A stretch of DNA of 56,189 nt from DATJPY01 sp035506135 (GTDB lineage: Bacteria; Myxococcota_A; UBA9160; PR03), in NCBI GenBank assembly GCA_035506135.1, contig DATJPY010000092.1:1-56189 (forward strand), in the 5' to 3' direction. Of this stretch, positions 10,375-18,756 are shown one piece after another (the stretch's first letter is position 1; every line of letters begins with the position of its first letter). Below the pieces are notes generated by a model. It saw only the letters and a program-made list of their open reading frames with translations. It ran no database searches and was not told the origin of the DNA. The translations under genes were made by a program, and so were the position numbers.

Positions 10375-10749
10375 ATGATCGTGGGCCTCGGCATCGAGGG
10401 CGTGGAGGCGCCGCGCTTCGCGCGCGCGGCGGCGCGGTTCGGAGACCGGCTCGCGCGCCGTCTCTTCACGGACTCCGAGCGCGCCCACGCGGCGGCGCGG
10501 CCGCTCGGCGCCGAGAGCCTGGCCGTCCGCTTCGCGGCCAAGTGCGCCACGCGACGCGCGCTCGGCGGCGGTGCGATCGGCTGGCGGGACATCGAGGTCG
10601 TGAGCGCGCGGAGCGGCGCCCCCGAGCTCCGGCTCCACGGCGCGGCGGCGCGGCGCGCATCGGTGCTCGGCGTCGCGCGGAGCGCCGTCAGCCTGAGCCA
10701 CGATCGCGGCGCGTGCGTCGCGCACGTCGTCCTGGAGCGCGACCCGTGA
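10375..10749 (+). CDS. AcpS-family protein with altered metal-binding residues
   Basis: A 124-residue homologue of holo-[acyl-carrier-protein] synthase, in the conserved pdxJ-acpS-nnr position. The matching regions are clear: MIVGLGIEGVE against the usual GxGTDIVE, FGDRLARRLFTDSE, and RFAAKCATRRAL against RFAAKEAFSKAL. The Mg-binding Asp of GTD is Glu8, and the second metal ligand, Glu of KEA, is Cys57. The usual small residue near position 61 is Arg. The frame is intact. With both metal ligands changed it may be inactive, weakly active or repurposed. Another phosphopantetheinyl transferase would then be needed elsewhere in the genome. Confidence 0.75.
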   Translation: MIVGLGIEGVEAPRFARAAARFGDRLARRLFTDSERAHAAARPLGAESLAVRFAAKCATRRALGGGAIGWRDIEVVSARSGAPELRLHGAAARRASVLGVARSAVSLSHDRGACVAHVVLERDP

Positions 10750-12332
10750 GCGAGGGCGTCTGGCGCCTGGTCGGGGCGGCGGTGATGCGCGCGCTCGACC
10801 GACACACGATCGAGACGCTCGGCGTCGCCGGGGAGCTCCTGATGGAGAGCGCCGGGCGCGCCGTGGCGGAGGCGGTGCTGGCCGAGCGCGCGGGCGACGG
10901 GCCCGTGCTCCTGGTGTGCGGAGTCGGGAACAACGGCGGCGACGGCTTCGTGGCCGCGCGGCAGCTCGCCTCGCTCGGCGTTCCGGTGCGCGTCGCGCTG
11001 GTGGGCGACGCGAAGAAGCTCCGCGGCGACGCGGCTGCCAACTGGAAGCGGCTCGAGCGCCTCGGCGTGTCGATCGAGGGCGCGCGCTTCCGCACCGCGG
11101 GCGCGTCGGTCGTCGTCGATGCGCTGTTCGGGACCGGGCTCGATCGCGCGGTGCAGGGCGAGGCGGCCGCGGCGATCCGCCGCATCTCCGCCGCGCGTCC
11201 GCACGCGCGCGTCGTGGCGGTCGATCTGCCCTCGGGCCTCGACGCGGACACCGGCGGCATCCACGGCGTCGCGGTGCAGGCGGACGTCACGGTCACCATC
11301 GAGCTGCCGAAGCTCGGGCTCGCGCTCGAGCCGGGACGCAGCCTGGCCGGCCGCATCACCGTCGCGCGCGTCGGCATCGCACACGACGCACCCGACACCG
11401 AGGTGCATGGCGCGGCGGAGCTCTGGACGAGCGCCGCGGCTGCGCGCGTGCTGCCGCTGCGCCCGGCCGCAGGCCACAAGGGGAGCTTCGGCCACGTGCT
11501 GGTGGTGGCGGGATCGCGCGGCAAGGCCGGCGCGGCGGCGCTCGCGGCCGAAGGGGCGGCGCGGACCGGCGCTGGGCTCGTCACCGTGGCGTGTCCGACC
11601 GGCATCAACGAGATCCTCCAGGTCAAGCGCACCGAGACGATGACCGCGCCGGTGCCGGACACGGCCGAGGGCGGGCTCGCGAGCGCGGCGCTGGAGCCCA
11701 TCCTCGCGCTCGCGCGCGAGCGCGACGTGGTGGCGCTGGGACCCGGCCTGGGCCGCGAGGCCGAGACGCAGAAGCTGGTGCGCGACCTCGCGCCTCGCAT
11801 CGCGCGTCCGCTGGTCCTCGATGCCGATGGCCTCTTCGCGCTCGCCAGCGACCTGGCTGCGTTGAAGGCGCGACGGGCCGCCACTATCTTGACGCCGCAT
11901 CCCGGAGAGGCGGCGCGGCTCCTGGCCACGACACCGGCGGCGATCAACGAGGATCGGGTCGCGGCGGCGCGGCGGATCGCCGATCGCTCGGCCGGGGTCG
12001 TGCTGCTGAAGGGCGCGGCGACGGTGATCGCGGCGCCTGGCGGCCGGGTCGCGGTGAATCCGACCGGCGGTCCGTTGCTCGGCACCGGCGGCACCGGGGA
12101 CGTGCTGACGGGCGTCGTCGCCGCGCTCATGGGTCAGGGGCTCGCTCCCTTCGAGGCCGCAACGCTCGCGGCGTGGCTGCACGGGTCGGCGGCGGATCGG
12201 CTGGCGGCGCGGCGCGGAAGCTCGGGCGTGCTGGCCGGCGAGCTGGCGGCGGAGCTTCCGGAGGCGGCCGAGGCGCTGCGGCGGACGGCGGGAGGCGAGG
12301 ACGCAGGCAGGCTTGCGGTTCCATTCCCGTAG
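10746..12332 (+). CDS. nnr: Bifunctional NAD(P)H-hydrate epimerase / ADP-dependent dehydratase
   Basis: Repairs damaged NAD(P)H hydrates. The N-terminal YjeF_N/NnrE domain (to about residue 210) epimerises the R and S hydrates and has GVGNNGGDGFVAAR near residue 60 and DALFGTG. The C-terminal NnrD domain dehydrates the S form with ADP and carries GPGLG and GTGGTGDVLTG near residue 446. The 528-residue length is normal for the fused enzyme. The GTG start at 10746 overlaps the previous stop (GTGA), and tsaE starts inside its end. Confidence 0.95.
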   Translation: MSEGVWRLVGAAVMRALDRHTIETLGVAGELLMESAGRAVAEAVLAERAGDGPVLLVCGVGNNGGDGFVAARQLASLGVPVRVALVGDAKKLRGDAAANWKRLERLGVSIEGARFRTAGASVVVDALFGTGLDRAVQGEAAAAIRRISAARPHARVVAVDLPSGLDADTGGIHGVAVQADVTVTIELPKLGLALEPGRSLAGRITVARVGIAHDAPDTEVHGAAELWTSAAAARVLPLRPAAGHKGSFGHVLVVAGSRGKAGAAALAAEGAARTGAGLVTVACPTGINEILQVKRTETMTAPVPDTAEGGLASAALEPILALARERDVVALGPGLGREAETQKLVRDLAPRIARPLVLDADGLFALASDLAALKARRAATILTPHPGEAARLLATTPAAINEDRVAAARRIADRSAGVVLLKGAATVIAAPGGRVAVNPTGGPLLGTGGTGDVLTGVVAALMGQGLAPFEAATLAAWLHGSAADRLAARRGSSGVLAGELAAELPEAAEALRRTAGGEDAGRLAVPFP

Positions 12333-12825
12333 TCCCGTCGCGACGCGGGCCGCCGCGCGCCGTCTCGGCGAGGCGATCGAGGCGGTGATCGAGACGCGCG
12401 AGTCGGCGCTGGTGATCGGCCTCACCGGACCGCTCGGCGCGGGCAAGACGGAGTGGGTGAAGGGTCTCGCGGAGGGACTCGGTGTGGACGTGGCGCTGGT
12501 GGCGAGTCCGAGCTTCGTGATCGCGAGCGAGTACCCGGGCGGGCGCCCGCTCGCGCACGTGGATCTGTTCCGCGTGGCGAGCGAGGCGGAGCTGGAGTCG
12601 GCGGGATTCCTCGACCTGCTCGCCCCGGGCCGCGTGGTCGCGGTCGAGTGGGCGGATCGGATGCCGGCTGCGCTGCCCGGGGACCGGATCGAGGTGCGCA
12701 TCGAGCGGGGCGGAGCGGCCGAGGCGCGCGAGCTCTCGGCGCGCGCGACCGGGCCGCTCGCGAGCCGGGTGGTCGCCGAGTGGCAGCGCCGGGTCGAGCA
12801 GAACGAGGAACGAGCGTGGCACTGA
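12313..12825 (+). CDS. tsaE: tRNA threonylcarbamoyladenosine biosynthesis ATPase TsaE
   Basis: P-loop ATPase that works with TsaB and TsaD to make t6A37 on ANN-reading tRNAs. Walker A GPLGAGKTEWVKGLAEGLG is near residue 39, followed by SPSFVIASEY and HVDLFR, then VAVEWADR, all TsaE signatures. It is 170 residues from a TTG codon at 12313. The frame runs 20 bases inside the end of nnr, and no ATG or GTG gives a full N-terminus. The end overlaps lysC by 10 bases. Confidence 0.92.
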   Translation: MRFHSRSPVATRAAARRLGEAIEAVIETRESALVIGLTGPLGAGKTEWVKGLAEGLGVDVALVASPSFVIASEYPGGRPLAHVDLFRVASEAELESAGFLDLLAPGRVVAVEWADRMPAALPGDRIEVRIERGGAAEARELSARATGPLASRVVAEWQRRVEQNEERAWH

Positions 12826-14054
12826 TCGTCCAGAAGTACGGAGGGACCAGCGTGGCCTCGCCGGAGCGCATCCGGAGGGTGGCCGAGCGCGTGGTCGCCA
12901 CGCAGGACCAGGGCCATCGCGTCGCGGTGGTGGTCTCGGCGATGGCCGGTGAGACCGACGCGCTCGTCGCGCTGGCGCACGAGATCGGCGGCGAGCAGCC
13001 CGACCCGCGCGAGTACGACGCGCTGGTATCGACCGGCGAGCAGAAGACGATCGCGCTCCTGGCGATGGCGATCCAGGGCCTCGGCCGCAATGCGCGGTCG
13101 TTCACGGGCGCGCAGATCGGCATGCGCACCGATGCCGCCCACACGAGGGCCCGCATCCAGAGCATCGACACGCGGCGCCTCCTCGAGGTGCTCGACGCGG
13201 GCACGGTCGCGGTGATCGCCGGCTTCCAGGGCGTCGACGAGGACGGCAGCATCACCACGCTGGGCCGCGGCGGCTCGGACACCTCGGCGGTGGCGATCGC
13301 CGCGGCGCTCGAGGCGGACGCCTGCGAGATCTACACCGACGTGCGAGGCGTGTACACGACGGATCCCAACCTGGTGCCCGCGGCGCGCCAGCTCTCCCGC
13401 GTCTCCTACGACGAGATGCTCGAGATGGCGAGCCTGGGTGCCAAGGTGCTGCAGATCCGGTCGGTCAAGTTCGCGATGCACTACGGCGTTCCGCTCCACG
13501 TGCGCTCCAGCTTCGAGCAGGCGGAGGGCACCTGGGTGACGCGCGAGGAGGACGTGATGGAGCGCCTGGTCGTCTCCGGCGTGACCTACAACCGCAACGA
13601 GGCGAAGATCCGCGTCTCCGGGCTGAAGGACCAGCCGGGCGTCTCGGCGCGGCTCTTCACGCCGCTCTCCTCGGCCGGCATCGTGGTCGACATGATCGTG
13701 CAGAACCTGAGCCGCGACGGGACCACGGACATCACCTTCACGGTTCAGCGCGGCGACTACAAGCGCGCGCTCGAGCTGGCGCAGCGCGCCGCGCGCGAGA
13801 TCGGCGCCGGCGGCGTCGAGGGCGACGACCGCATCGCCAAGGTCTCGATCGTCGGCCTCGGCATGAAGGACCATGCCGGCGTCGCTTCGAAGATGTTCCA
13901 GACGCTCGCCGACGAGGGCATCAACATCCAGATGATCTCGACCAGCGAGATCAAGATCTCGGTGGTGATCGACGAGAAGTATTCGGAGCTCGCCGTGCGC
14001 GCGTTGCACGGAGCCTTCGTGGAGCCGGGTGTGGCGGGGCCGGCGCCCGAGTGA
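12816..14054 (+). CDS. lysC: Aspartate kinase
   Basis: Phosphorylates aspartate, the first step to lysine, threonine and methionine. The N-terminal kinase domain opens with VQKYGGTSVASPERI and has VSTGEQ, FTGAQIG, TLGRGGSDTSAVA and EIYTDVRGVYTTDP. Two ACT domains follow from about residue 265 and are the likely site of feedback control by lysine and/or threonine. It is 412 residues, normal for the monofunctional enzyme. The start is GTG 12816 behind GAGGAA, overlapping tsaE. The stop overlaps the next gene (GTGA). Confidence 0.96.
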   Translation: MALIVQKYGGTSVASPERIRRVAERVVATQDQGHRVAVVVSAMAGETDALVALAHEIGGEQPDPREYDALVSTGEQKTIALLAMAIQGLGRNARSFTGAQIGMRTDAAHTRARIQSIDTRRLLEVLDAGTVAVIAGFQGVDEDGSITTLGRGGSDTSAVAIAAALEADACEIYTDVRGVYTTDPNLVPAARQLSRVSYDEMLEMASLGAKVLQIRSVKFAMHYGVPLHVRSSFEQAEGTWVTREEDVMERLVVSGVTYNRNEAKIRVSGLKDQPGVSARLFTPLSSAGIVVDMIVQNLSRDGTTDITFTVQRGDYKRALELAQRAAREIGAGGVEGDDRIAKVSIVGLGMKDHAGVASKMFQTLADEGINIQMISTSEIKISVVIDEKYSELAVRALHGAFVEPGVAGPAPE

Positions 14055-14461
14055 GCGCGCGCGCGGCGGCGCTGCTGGCCTGGATCGCGCTCGGCGCCTC
14101 GGCGCCGGACTTCGCGCCGGCGCCCGCGGAGTGCCCGGCGCCGCGCCTCGCGGGCGCCCGAGGCGGCCTTGCGGCCGTCCGATGCGGAGGCGCTCCGGCG
14201 CCTCCGCCCGCCGGCGCGGCGCGCCTGCTCTTCGGGCTACCGCTCGACGTGAACCGCGCCGAGCGCGAGGCGCTCGAGGTGCTCCCGGGCATCGGGCCGG
14301 CGCGCGCCGCGGCGATCGTGCGCGAGCGCACCGGGCGGCCGTTCTGCGGCGTGGACGACCTCGCGCGCGTCCCGGGCCTGGGACCCGTGACTCGCGCGCG
14401 GCTCGCCCCCTGGATCGAAGTGCGACCCGAGCGCGGCTGCGACGAACGGAGCGTCCGATGA
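14051..14461 (+). CDS. ComEA-like helix-hairpin-helix protein, probably exported
   Basis: A 136-residue protein with a hydrophobic Ala-rich N-terminus (about residues 3-18) that could be a signal peptide, then a low-complexity Ala/Pro linker. The C-terminal 60 residues carry LDVNRAEREALEVLPGIGPA followed by PFCGVDDLARVPGLGPVTRA, the paired helix-hairpin-helix of ComEA-type DNA-binding proteins. Exported ComEA proteins bind incoming DNA during transformation, but no other competence gene is here. Coupled to lysC (GTGA) and to the next gene (ATGA). Confidence 0.75.
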   Translation: MSARAAALLAWIALGASAPDFAPAPAECPAPRLAGARGGLAAVRCGGAPAPPPAGAARLLFGLPLDVNRAEREALEVLPGIGPARAAAIVRERTGRPFCGVDDLARVPGLGPVTRARLAPWIEVRPERGCDERSVR

Positions 14462-15798
14462 CGAGCGGCGTCGAGGAGCTGCGCGCGCGCGTCGAGCGAT
14501 ATCTCGAGCGCGACCTCTGGCGGCGCCAGACCCGGAGCGGCCTCCTGACCCGGCTCGGCCGCCATCTGCTCCAGCTCGGCGTGCTGGTGGCGCAGGGTGT
14601 CTCGCGCAACCAGACGCTCCTGCGCGCCAGCGCGCTCACCTACTTCTCGATGCTGTCGCTGATCCCGCTGCTCGCCCTGGCGATCGGACTGGTCGAGGCC
14701 TTCGGCGCGAGCCAGGCGATCATCGACCTGGTCGTGCAGCAGATCGCGACGGTGAATCAAGATGCGGGGAAGTGGATCAGCGGGCAGGTGCAGGGGATCA
14801 AGTTCAGCAGCCTGGGCGCGGTTGGCGGTGCCACGCTCTTCGTCACCACGGTGCTCGCCCTCTCGAGCGTCGAGAAGGCGCTGAACCAGATCTGGGGCGT
14901 CGACAAGCAGCGCCCGCTCGTGCGGCGTTTCCCCGACTACCTCGCGGTCCTGGTGGTGGCGCCGCTCCTGCTGGCGACCGCGATCTCGCTGGCCACCACG
15001 CTGGGCAGCGATGCGAAGGTCGAGCACCTGCTGGAGCGGCCGATGCTCGCCGCGCTCTATCACCAGGCTCCGGCGCTCCTGCTCTGGGCGGCGTTCACGT
15101 TCCTCTACTGGTTCATGCCGAACACCAAGGTGCGGATGGGCCCGGCGATGGCCGGCGGGGCGCTGGCCGCCATGCTCTTCGGGCTGGTGCAGTGGGGCTA
15201 CGTCACGTTCCAGGTCGGCGCCGCGCGGGCGAGCGTCCTGTTCGGGAGCTTCGCCGCCCTGCCGATCCTGCTGGTCTGGATCTACTTCTCGTGGGCGATC
15301 GTGCTGCTCGGAGCGGAGCTCGCCTTCGCGCAGCAGAACCTCGCGTCGTTCCGCCGCACGCGCGAGGGCGAGGATCCGCGGCCCGCTGCGCGCGAGGCGA
15401 TGGGCATTGCCATCGCGGCGCACGTGGCGCGCGCCTTCCGCTCGGGCGACGGCGGTGTCACCGCCGAGCATCTGGCGGACGCGCTCGACGTCCCGGTGCG
15501 CACCGTGCGCGGCGTGCTGACGGAGCTGGAGGCCGCCGGCCTGGTGGCGCCGCGCGGCGACGCCCGGCTCGATGGCTACCAGCTCGCGCGCGCGGCCGAG
15601 TCGATCGGAATGCAGGACGTGCTGCGCGCGCTGCGTGGTGACGCCGACGGCGTGGCGGCCGTGGTGCGGAGCGACAAGGCGGTGAAGGTGCTGGTGGCGG
15701 ATCTCGAGCAGGGCGAGCACGGCGCCGTCGAGGGCCGCACGCTGGCGGACCTCGCCGGCACGGCGAGCTCGGTTGACCCACGCAGTGCGAGTGGTTAG
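14458..15798 (+). CDS. YihY/BrkB-family membrane protein with winged-helix tail
   Basis: A 446-residue inner-membrane protein. The first 300 residues show the YihY/BrkB pattern of six hydrophobic segments, with ASALTYFSMLSLIPLLALA, ALNQIWGV, FLYWFMPNTKVRMGPAMAGG and ILLVWIYFSWAIVLLGAEL. Family function is unsettled, and RNase BN naming is historical and wrong for this fold. From about residue 320 a soluble tail contains a winged-helix-like unit (VTAEHLADALDVPVRTVRGV). This resembles Rrf2-type helix-turn-helix units fused to some YihY proteins. The stop codon lies inside the -10 box of the next gene. Confidence 0.85.
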   Translation: MTSGVEELRARVERYLERDLWRRQTRSGLLTRLGRHLLQLGVLVAQGVSRNQTLLRASALTYFSMLSLIPLLALAIGLVEAFGASQAIIDLVVQQIATVNQDAGKWISGQVQGIKFSSLGAVGGATLFVTTVLALSSVEKALNQIWGVDKQRPLVRRFPDYLAVLVVAPLLLATAISLATTLGSDAKVEHLLERPMLAALYHQAPALLLWAAFTFLYWFMPNTKVRMGPAMAGGALAAMLFGLVQWGYVTFQVGAARASVLFGSFAALPILLVWIYFSWAIVLLGAELAFAQQNLASFRRTREGEDPRPAAREAMGIAIAAHVARAFRSGDGGVTAEHLADALDVPVRTVRGVLTELEAAGLVAPRGDARLDGYQLARAAESIGMQDVLRALRGDADGVAAVVRSDKAVKVLVADLEQGEHGAVEGRTLADLAGTASSVDPRSASG

Positions 15799-15801
15799 GG
15801 T
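15773..15801 (+). promoter_or_regulatory. Sigma-70-type promoter for the cysteine desulfurase operon
   Basis: TTGACC at 15773-15778, 17 bases, then TAGGGT at 15796-15801. It lies at the end of the YihY gene, 26 bases upstream of the next ATG. The box sequences match the ribBA and guaB candidates in this window. Confidence 0.55.
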
Positions 15802-15827
15802 GGGCCGGAGCGAGCGCCGGGCCCGGC

Positions 15828-16976
15828 ATGCGCATCTACCTCGACCACAATGCCACCACGCCGCTGCGCGACGAGGTCGTCGCTGCGATGGTGCACGCGT
15901 TGCGCGACGCGTTCGGCAATCCCAGCAGCGCCCACGCGGACGGCGCACGCGCGCGCCGCGAGATCGAGCGCGCGCGGGAACGCGTCGCCGCGCTGGTCGG
16001 GGCGCGCCCGGGCGGGATCGTCTTCACGTCGGGCGCGACCGAGGCGAACAACCTGGCGATCCAGGGCCTCGCCCGCGGTCGCCGCGCGCGCGGCCGCCAC
16101 CTCGTCGCGAGCGCGATCGAGCATCCGTCGGTCGAGGCGCCGCTCGCGGCGCTGCGCGCCGAGGGCTGGCGCGTGACCCGCGTGCCGGCGGGTCCGGGGG
16201 GGTGCGTCGATCCGGACGCCCTCGCAGCGGCGCTCGAGGCCGACACGGCGATGGTCTCGCTTCAGTGGGCGAATCACGAGACGGGCGCGATCCAGCCGAT
16301 CGAGCGGGTCGCACAGCGCACGCGCGCGCTCGACGTCGCGCTGCACGTCGACGCCACGCAGGCGGTCGGCAAGATCCCGGTGCGCCTCGATGCGGTCCCG
16401 GTCGACCTGCTCACCGCGTCGGCGCACAAGTTCAACGGGCCGAAGGGCGTCGGGTTCCTCGCGCTCGCCGGCGAGATCGAGCTCGAGCCGTGGCTCCGCG
16501 GCGGCGCCCAGGAGCGCGGGCGCCGGGCCGGGACGCCGAACGTGCCTGGCATCGTCGGGCTCGGCGTCGCGGCCGAGCTGGCGGCTCGCGAGCTTCCGGA
16601 GCGCGCGGCACGGCACGCAGCCCTGCGCGACCGGCTCTGGGATGGGATCGAGGCGAAGGTCCCACACGTTTTGCGAAACGGCGCACCGCCCGAGCTGCTG
16701 CCGAACACCCTGAACGTCGAGTTCACTGGAGCGGACGCCGACGTCCTGCTCGAGGCGCTCGACGGCGAGGGCGTCTCGGTCTCGTTCGGCGCGGCCTGCG
16801 CCTCGGGCGCACGGCAGCCGTCGCCGACGCTGCGGGCGATGGGCCGCAGCGCGGCGCAGGCGCGCGCGTCGCTCCGCATGAGCGTCGGTCTCGGCGTCGA
16901 CGACGCGCAGATCGACCGGGTGCTCGCGCTCCTCCCCGATCTGGTGGCGCGCGTGCGGGCGGTGGACCCCTCGTGA
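15828..16976 (+). CDS. Cysteine desulfurase (NifS/IscS family)
   Basis: PLP enzyme that takes sulfur from cysteine as an enzyme-bound persulfide. The N-terminus has YLDHNATTPL, then FTSGATEANNLAIQG, HVDATQAVGKI, the PLP lysine K201 in SAHKFNGPKG, and the catalytic C324 in FGAACASG. The 382-residue length is normal. Its stop overlaps the start of mnmA (GTGA), so the likely main job is sulfur supply for tRNA 2-thiouridine. It may also serve Fe-S assembly; no iscU or sufU is adjacent. It starts at ATG 15828, with a promoter just upstream. Confidence 0.94.
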   Translation: MRIYLDHNATTPLRDEVVAAMVHALRDAFGNPSSAHADGARARREIERARERVAALVGARPGGIVFTSGATEANNLAIQGLARGRRARGRHLVASAIEHPSVEAPLAALRAEGWRVTRVPAGPGGCVDPDALAAALEADTAMVSLQWANHETGAIQPIERVAQRTRALDVALHVDATQAVGKIPVRLDAVPVDLLTASAHKFNGPKGVGFLALAGEIELEPWLRGGAQERGRRAGTPNVPGIVGLGVAAELAARELPERAARHAALRDRLWDGIEAKVPHVLRNGAPPELLPNTLNVEFTGADADVLLEALDGEGVSVSFGAACASGARQPSPTLRAMGRSAAQARASLRMSVGLGVDDAQIDRVLALLPDLVARVRAVDPS

Positions 16977-18043
16977 GCGATCGCATCGTGGTGGCGATGT
17001 CGGGTGGCGTCGACTCGTCGGTCGCGGCCGCGCTCCTGGTGGAGCAGGGATTCGAGGTGATCGGCGTGACGCTGCGGCTCGCGGCGAGCGCCTCGCGCTG
17101 CTGCTCGCTCGAGGACGCCGAGGACGCGCGCCGCGTCGCCGAGGCGCTCGGGATCCGCTTCTACGTGGCCGACCACGCCGACGCCTTCCGGCGCGAGGTG
17201 ATCGAGCCCTTCGCCGACGCCTACCTCGCGGGTCGCACCCCGATTCCGTGCGTCGCCTGCAACCAGCGCTTCAAGTTCGGCCGCCTGCTGGAGCGCGCCC
17301 GGGCCCTGGGCGCCGAGCGCGTCGCGACCGGCCACTACGCGCGGATCGGCCGCGATCCCGCGACCGGGGGGCGTACGCTGCGGCGCGGCGCCGACGCGTC
17401 CAAGGACCAGAGCTACTTCCTCTTCGACCTCGACGCCGCGCGGCTCGCCCGCGTCCGCTTCCCGCTCGGCGAGCTCGACAAGGAGGCCGTGCGCGCTCGC
17501 GCCCGCGCGCTCGGGCTCGTCACCGCCGACAAGCCGGAGAGCCAGGAGATCTGCTTCGTGCCCGACGGTGACTACGCGCGGGTGGTGGAGCAGGTGCGGC
17601 CGGGGGGTCTGCCCGGACCCGGCGACGTCGTCGACGAGTCGGGCCGCCGCATCGGCCGACACGCGGGCGTGCACCACTTCACCGTCGGACAGCGCCGCGG
17701 GCTCGGGATCGCGCGCGGGCGCCGCCTCTACGTGCAGGCCATCGACGCCGGCCGCAACCAGATCCGCGTCGCGCCGGCCGAGGCGCTCGCCGCGGCCGGC
17801 GCCGCGCTCACCGGTGTTTCCTGGGTCGCGGGCGCGGCCCCGCTCGAGCCCTGCCGCGCGCGCGTCCGCGTCCGCTACCGCCACGCCGGCGCCGAGGCCA
17901 CGATCGAGCCGCAGGCGGGGGGTGGGGCGCGCGTCCGCTTCGACGCACCGGTCGCCGCGGTGACGCCCGGGCAGGCCGCCGTCTTCTACGACGGCGACGT
18001 CGTCCTCGGCGGCGGCTGGATCGCGGAGGCGCTCGCGGCATGA
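16973..18043 (+). CDS. mnmA: tRNA-specific 2-thiouridylase
   Basis: Adds sulfur to U34 of tRNA-Lys, -Glu and -Gln. The PP-loop SGGVDSSVAAALL is at about residues 10-22. Catalytic cysteines are C93 in PCVACNQRFKFG and C194 in ESQEICFVPDGDY. The SKDQSYFL and FTVGQRRGLGI motifs are also present. It is 356 residues with the usual C-terminal beta-barrel. The GTG start overlaps the desulfurase stop, and the stop overlaps rnc (ATGA). Co-transcription with its sulfur donor fits the pathway. Confidence 0.96.
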   Translation: MSDRIVVAMSGGVDSSVAAALLVEQGFEVIGVTLRLAASASRCCSLEDAEDARRVAEALGIRFYVADHADAFRREVIEPFADAYLAGRTPIPCVACNQRFKFGRLLERARALGAERVATGHYARIGRDPATGGRTLRRGADASKDQSYFLFDLDAARLARVRFPLGELDKEAVRARARALGLVTADKPESQEICFVPDGDYARVVEQVRPGGLPGPGDVVDESGRRIGRHAGVHHFTVGQRRGLGIARGRRLYVQAIDAGRNQIRVAPAEALAAAGAALTGVSWVAGAAPLEPCRARVRVRYRHAGAEATIEPQAGGGARVRFDAPVAAVTPGQAAVFYDGDVVLGGGWIAEALAA

Positions 18044-18756
18044 GCGGGGCGGCGAACGGAGGGGTCCCGGGCGAGCGCCACCCGCTCGAGCGCGTGCTCG
18101 GGCACGCCTTCGCGGATCGCACGCTGCTCGAGGCGGCGCTCCGCCATCCGTCGTACACGCAGGAGCTCGACGGGAGCTGCGGCAACGAGCGGCTCGAGTT
18201 CCTCGGCGACGCGGTGATCGACCTGGTCGCGGCGCAGCTCCTCTTCGAGGCGCACCCCGTGTGGGACGAGGGGCATCTCACGCGGGCGCGCGCGGCGCTC
18301 GTCAACCGGCGATCGCTGGCGCGCTGCGCCCAGCGCCTCGAGCTCCCCCTCCACGTGCTCCTCGGGCGCGGCGAGCGCGACGGCGGCGCCGAGAAGGAGC
18401 GCATCCTCGCCAACGTGTTCGAGGCCGTGGTGGGCGCCGTCTACCTCGACGCCGGGATCGCGCCCGTGCTCGAGCTCGCGCGCCGCCTGTTCGCCGACGC
18501 GCTGGCCCCGGATTCCGCCGCGTTTGCGGCCGACCCCAAGACCCGCTTCCAGGAGTGGGCGCACGCGCGGGGCCGGCCGACACCGCGCTATTTCGCGCTG
18601 TCGGACAGCGGCGTCGAGAACGACGCGCATCGCTTCGAGGTGGACGTGCGCATCGAAGGCGAGGTCTGGGGGCGCGGCAACGGGCGGACCAAGCGCGCCG
18701 CCGAGCGCGCCGCGGCGGAGGCGGCGCTCGACCGCGCGCAGGCTCAGCATGGGTGA
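18040..18756 (+). CDS. rnc: Ribonuclease III
   Basis: Cuts double-stranded RNA in rRNA and mRNA processing. The signature NERLEFLGDAVIDLV is near residue 49. The second metal-binding region reads ILANVFEAVVGAVYLD, with Asn at the position of E. coli Asp114 and the essential Glu117 kept. A dsRNA-binding domain fills about residues 160-235 (DPKTRFQEWAHARG to RTKRAAERAAAEAAL). It is 238 residues. Followed by era, as in many bacteria, with an 8-base overlap. Confidence 0.95.
   Translation: MSGAANGGVPGERHPLERVLGHAFADRTLLEAALRHPSYTQELDGSCGNERLEFLGDAVIDLVAAQLLFEAHPVWDEGHLTRARAALVNRRSLARCAQRLELPLHVLLGRGERDGGAEKERILANVFEAVVGAVYLDAGIAPVLELARRLFADALAPDSAAFAADPKTRFQEWAHARGRPTPRYFALSDSGVENDAHRFEVDVRIEGEVWGRGNGRTKRAAERAAAEAALDRAQAQHG

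Noticed and set aside
9387..14639. 1,750-codon open frame on the minus strand
   Set aside because: It lies opposite well-supported plus-strand genes (glmM to the HhH gene) and has an Arg/Ala/Ser-rich, motif-free product. It is a by-product of very high GC.
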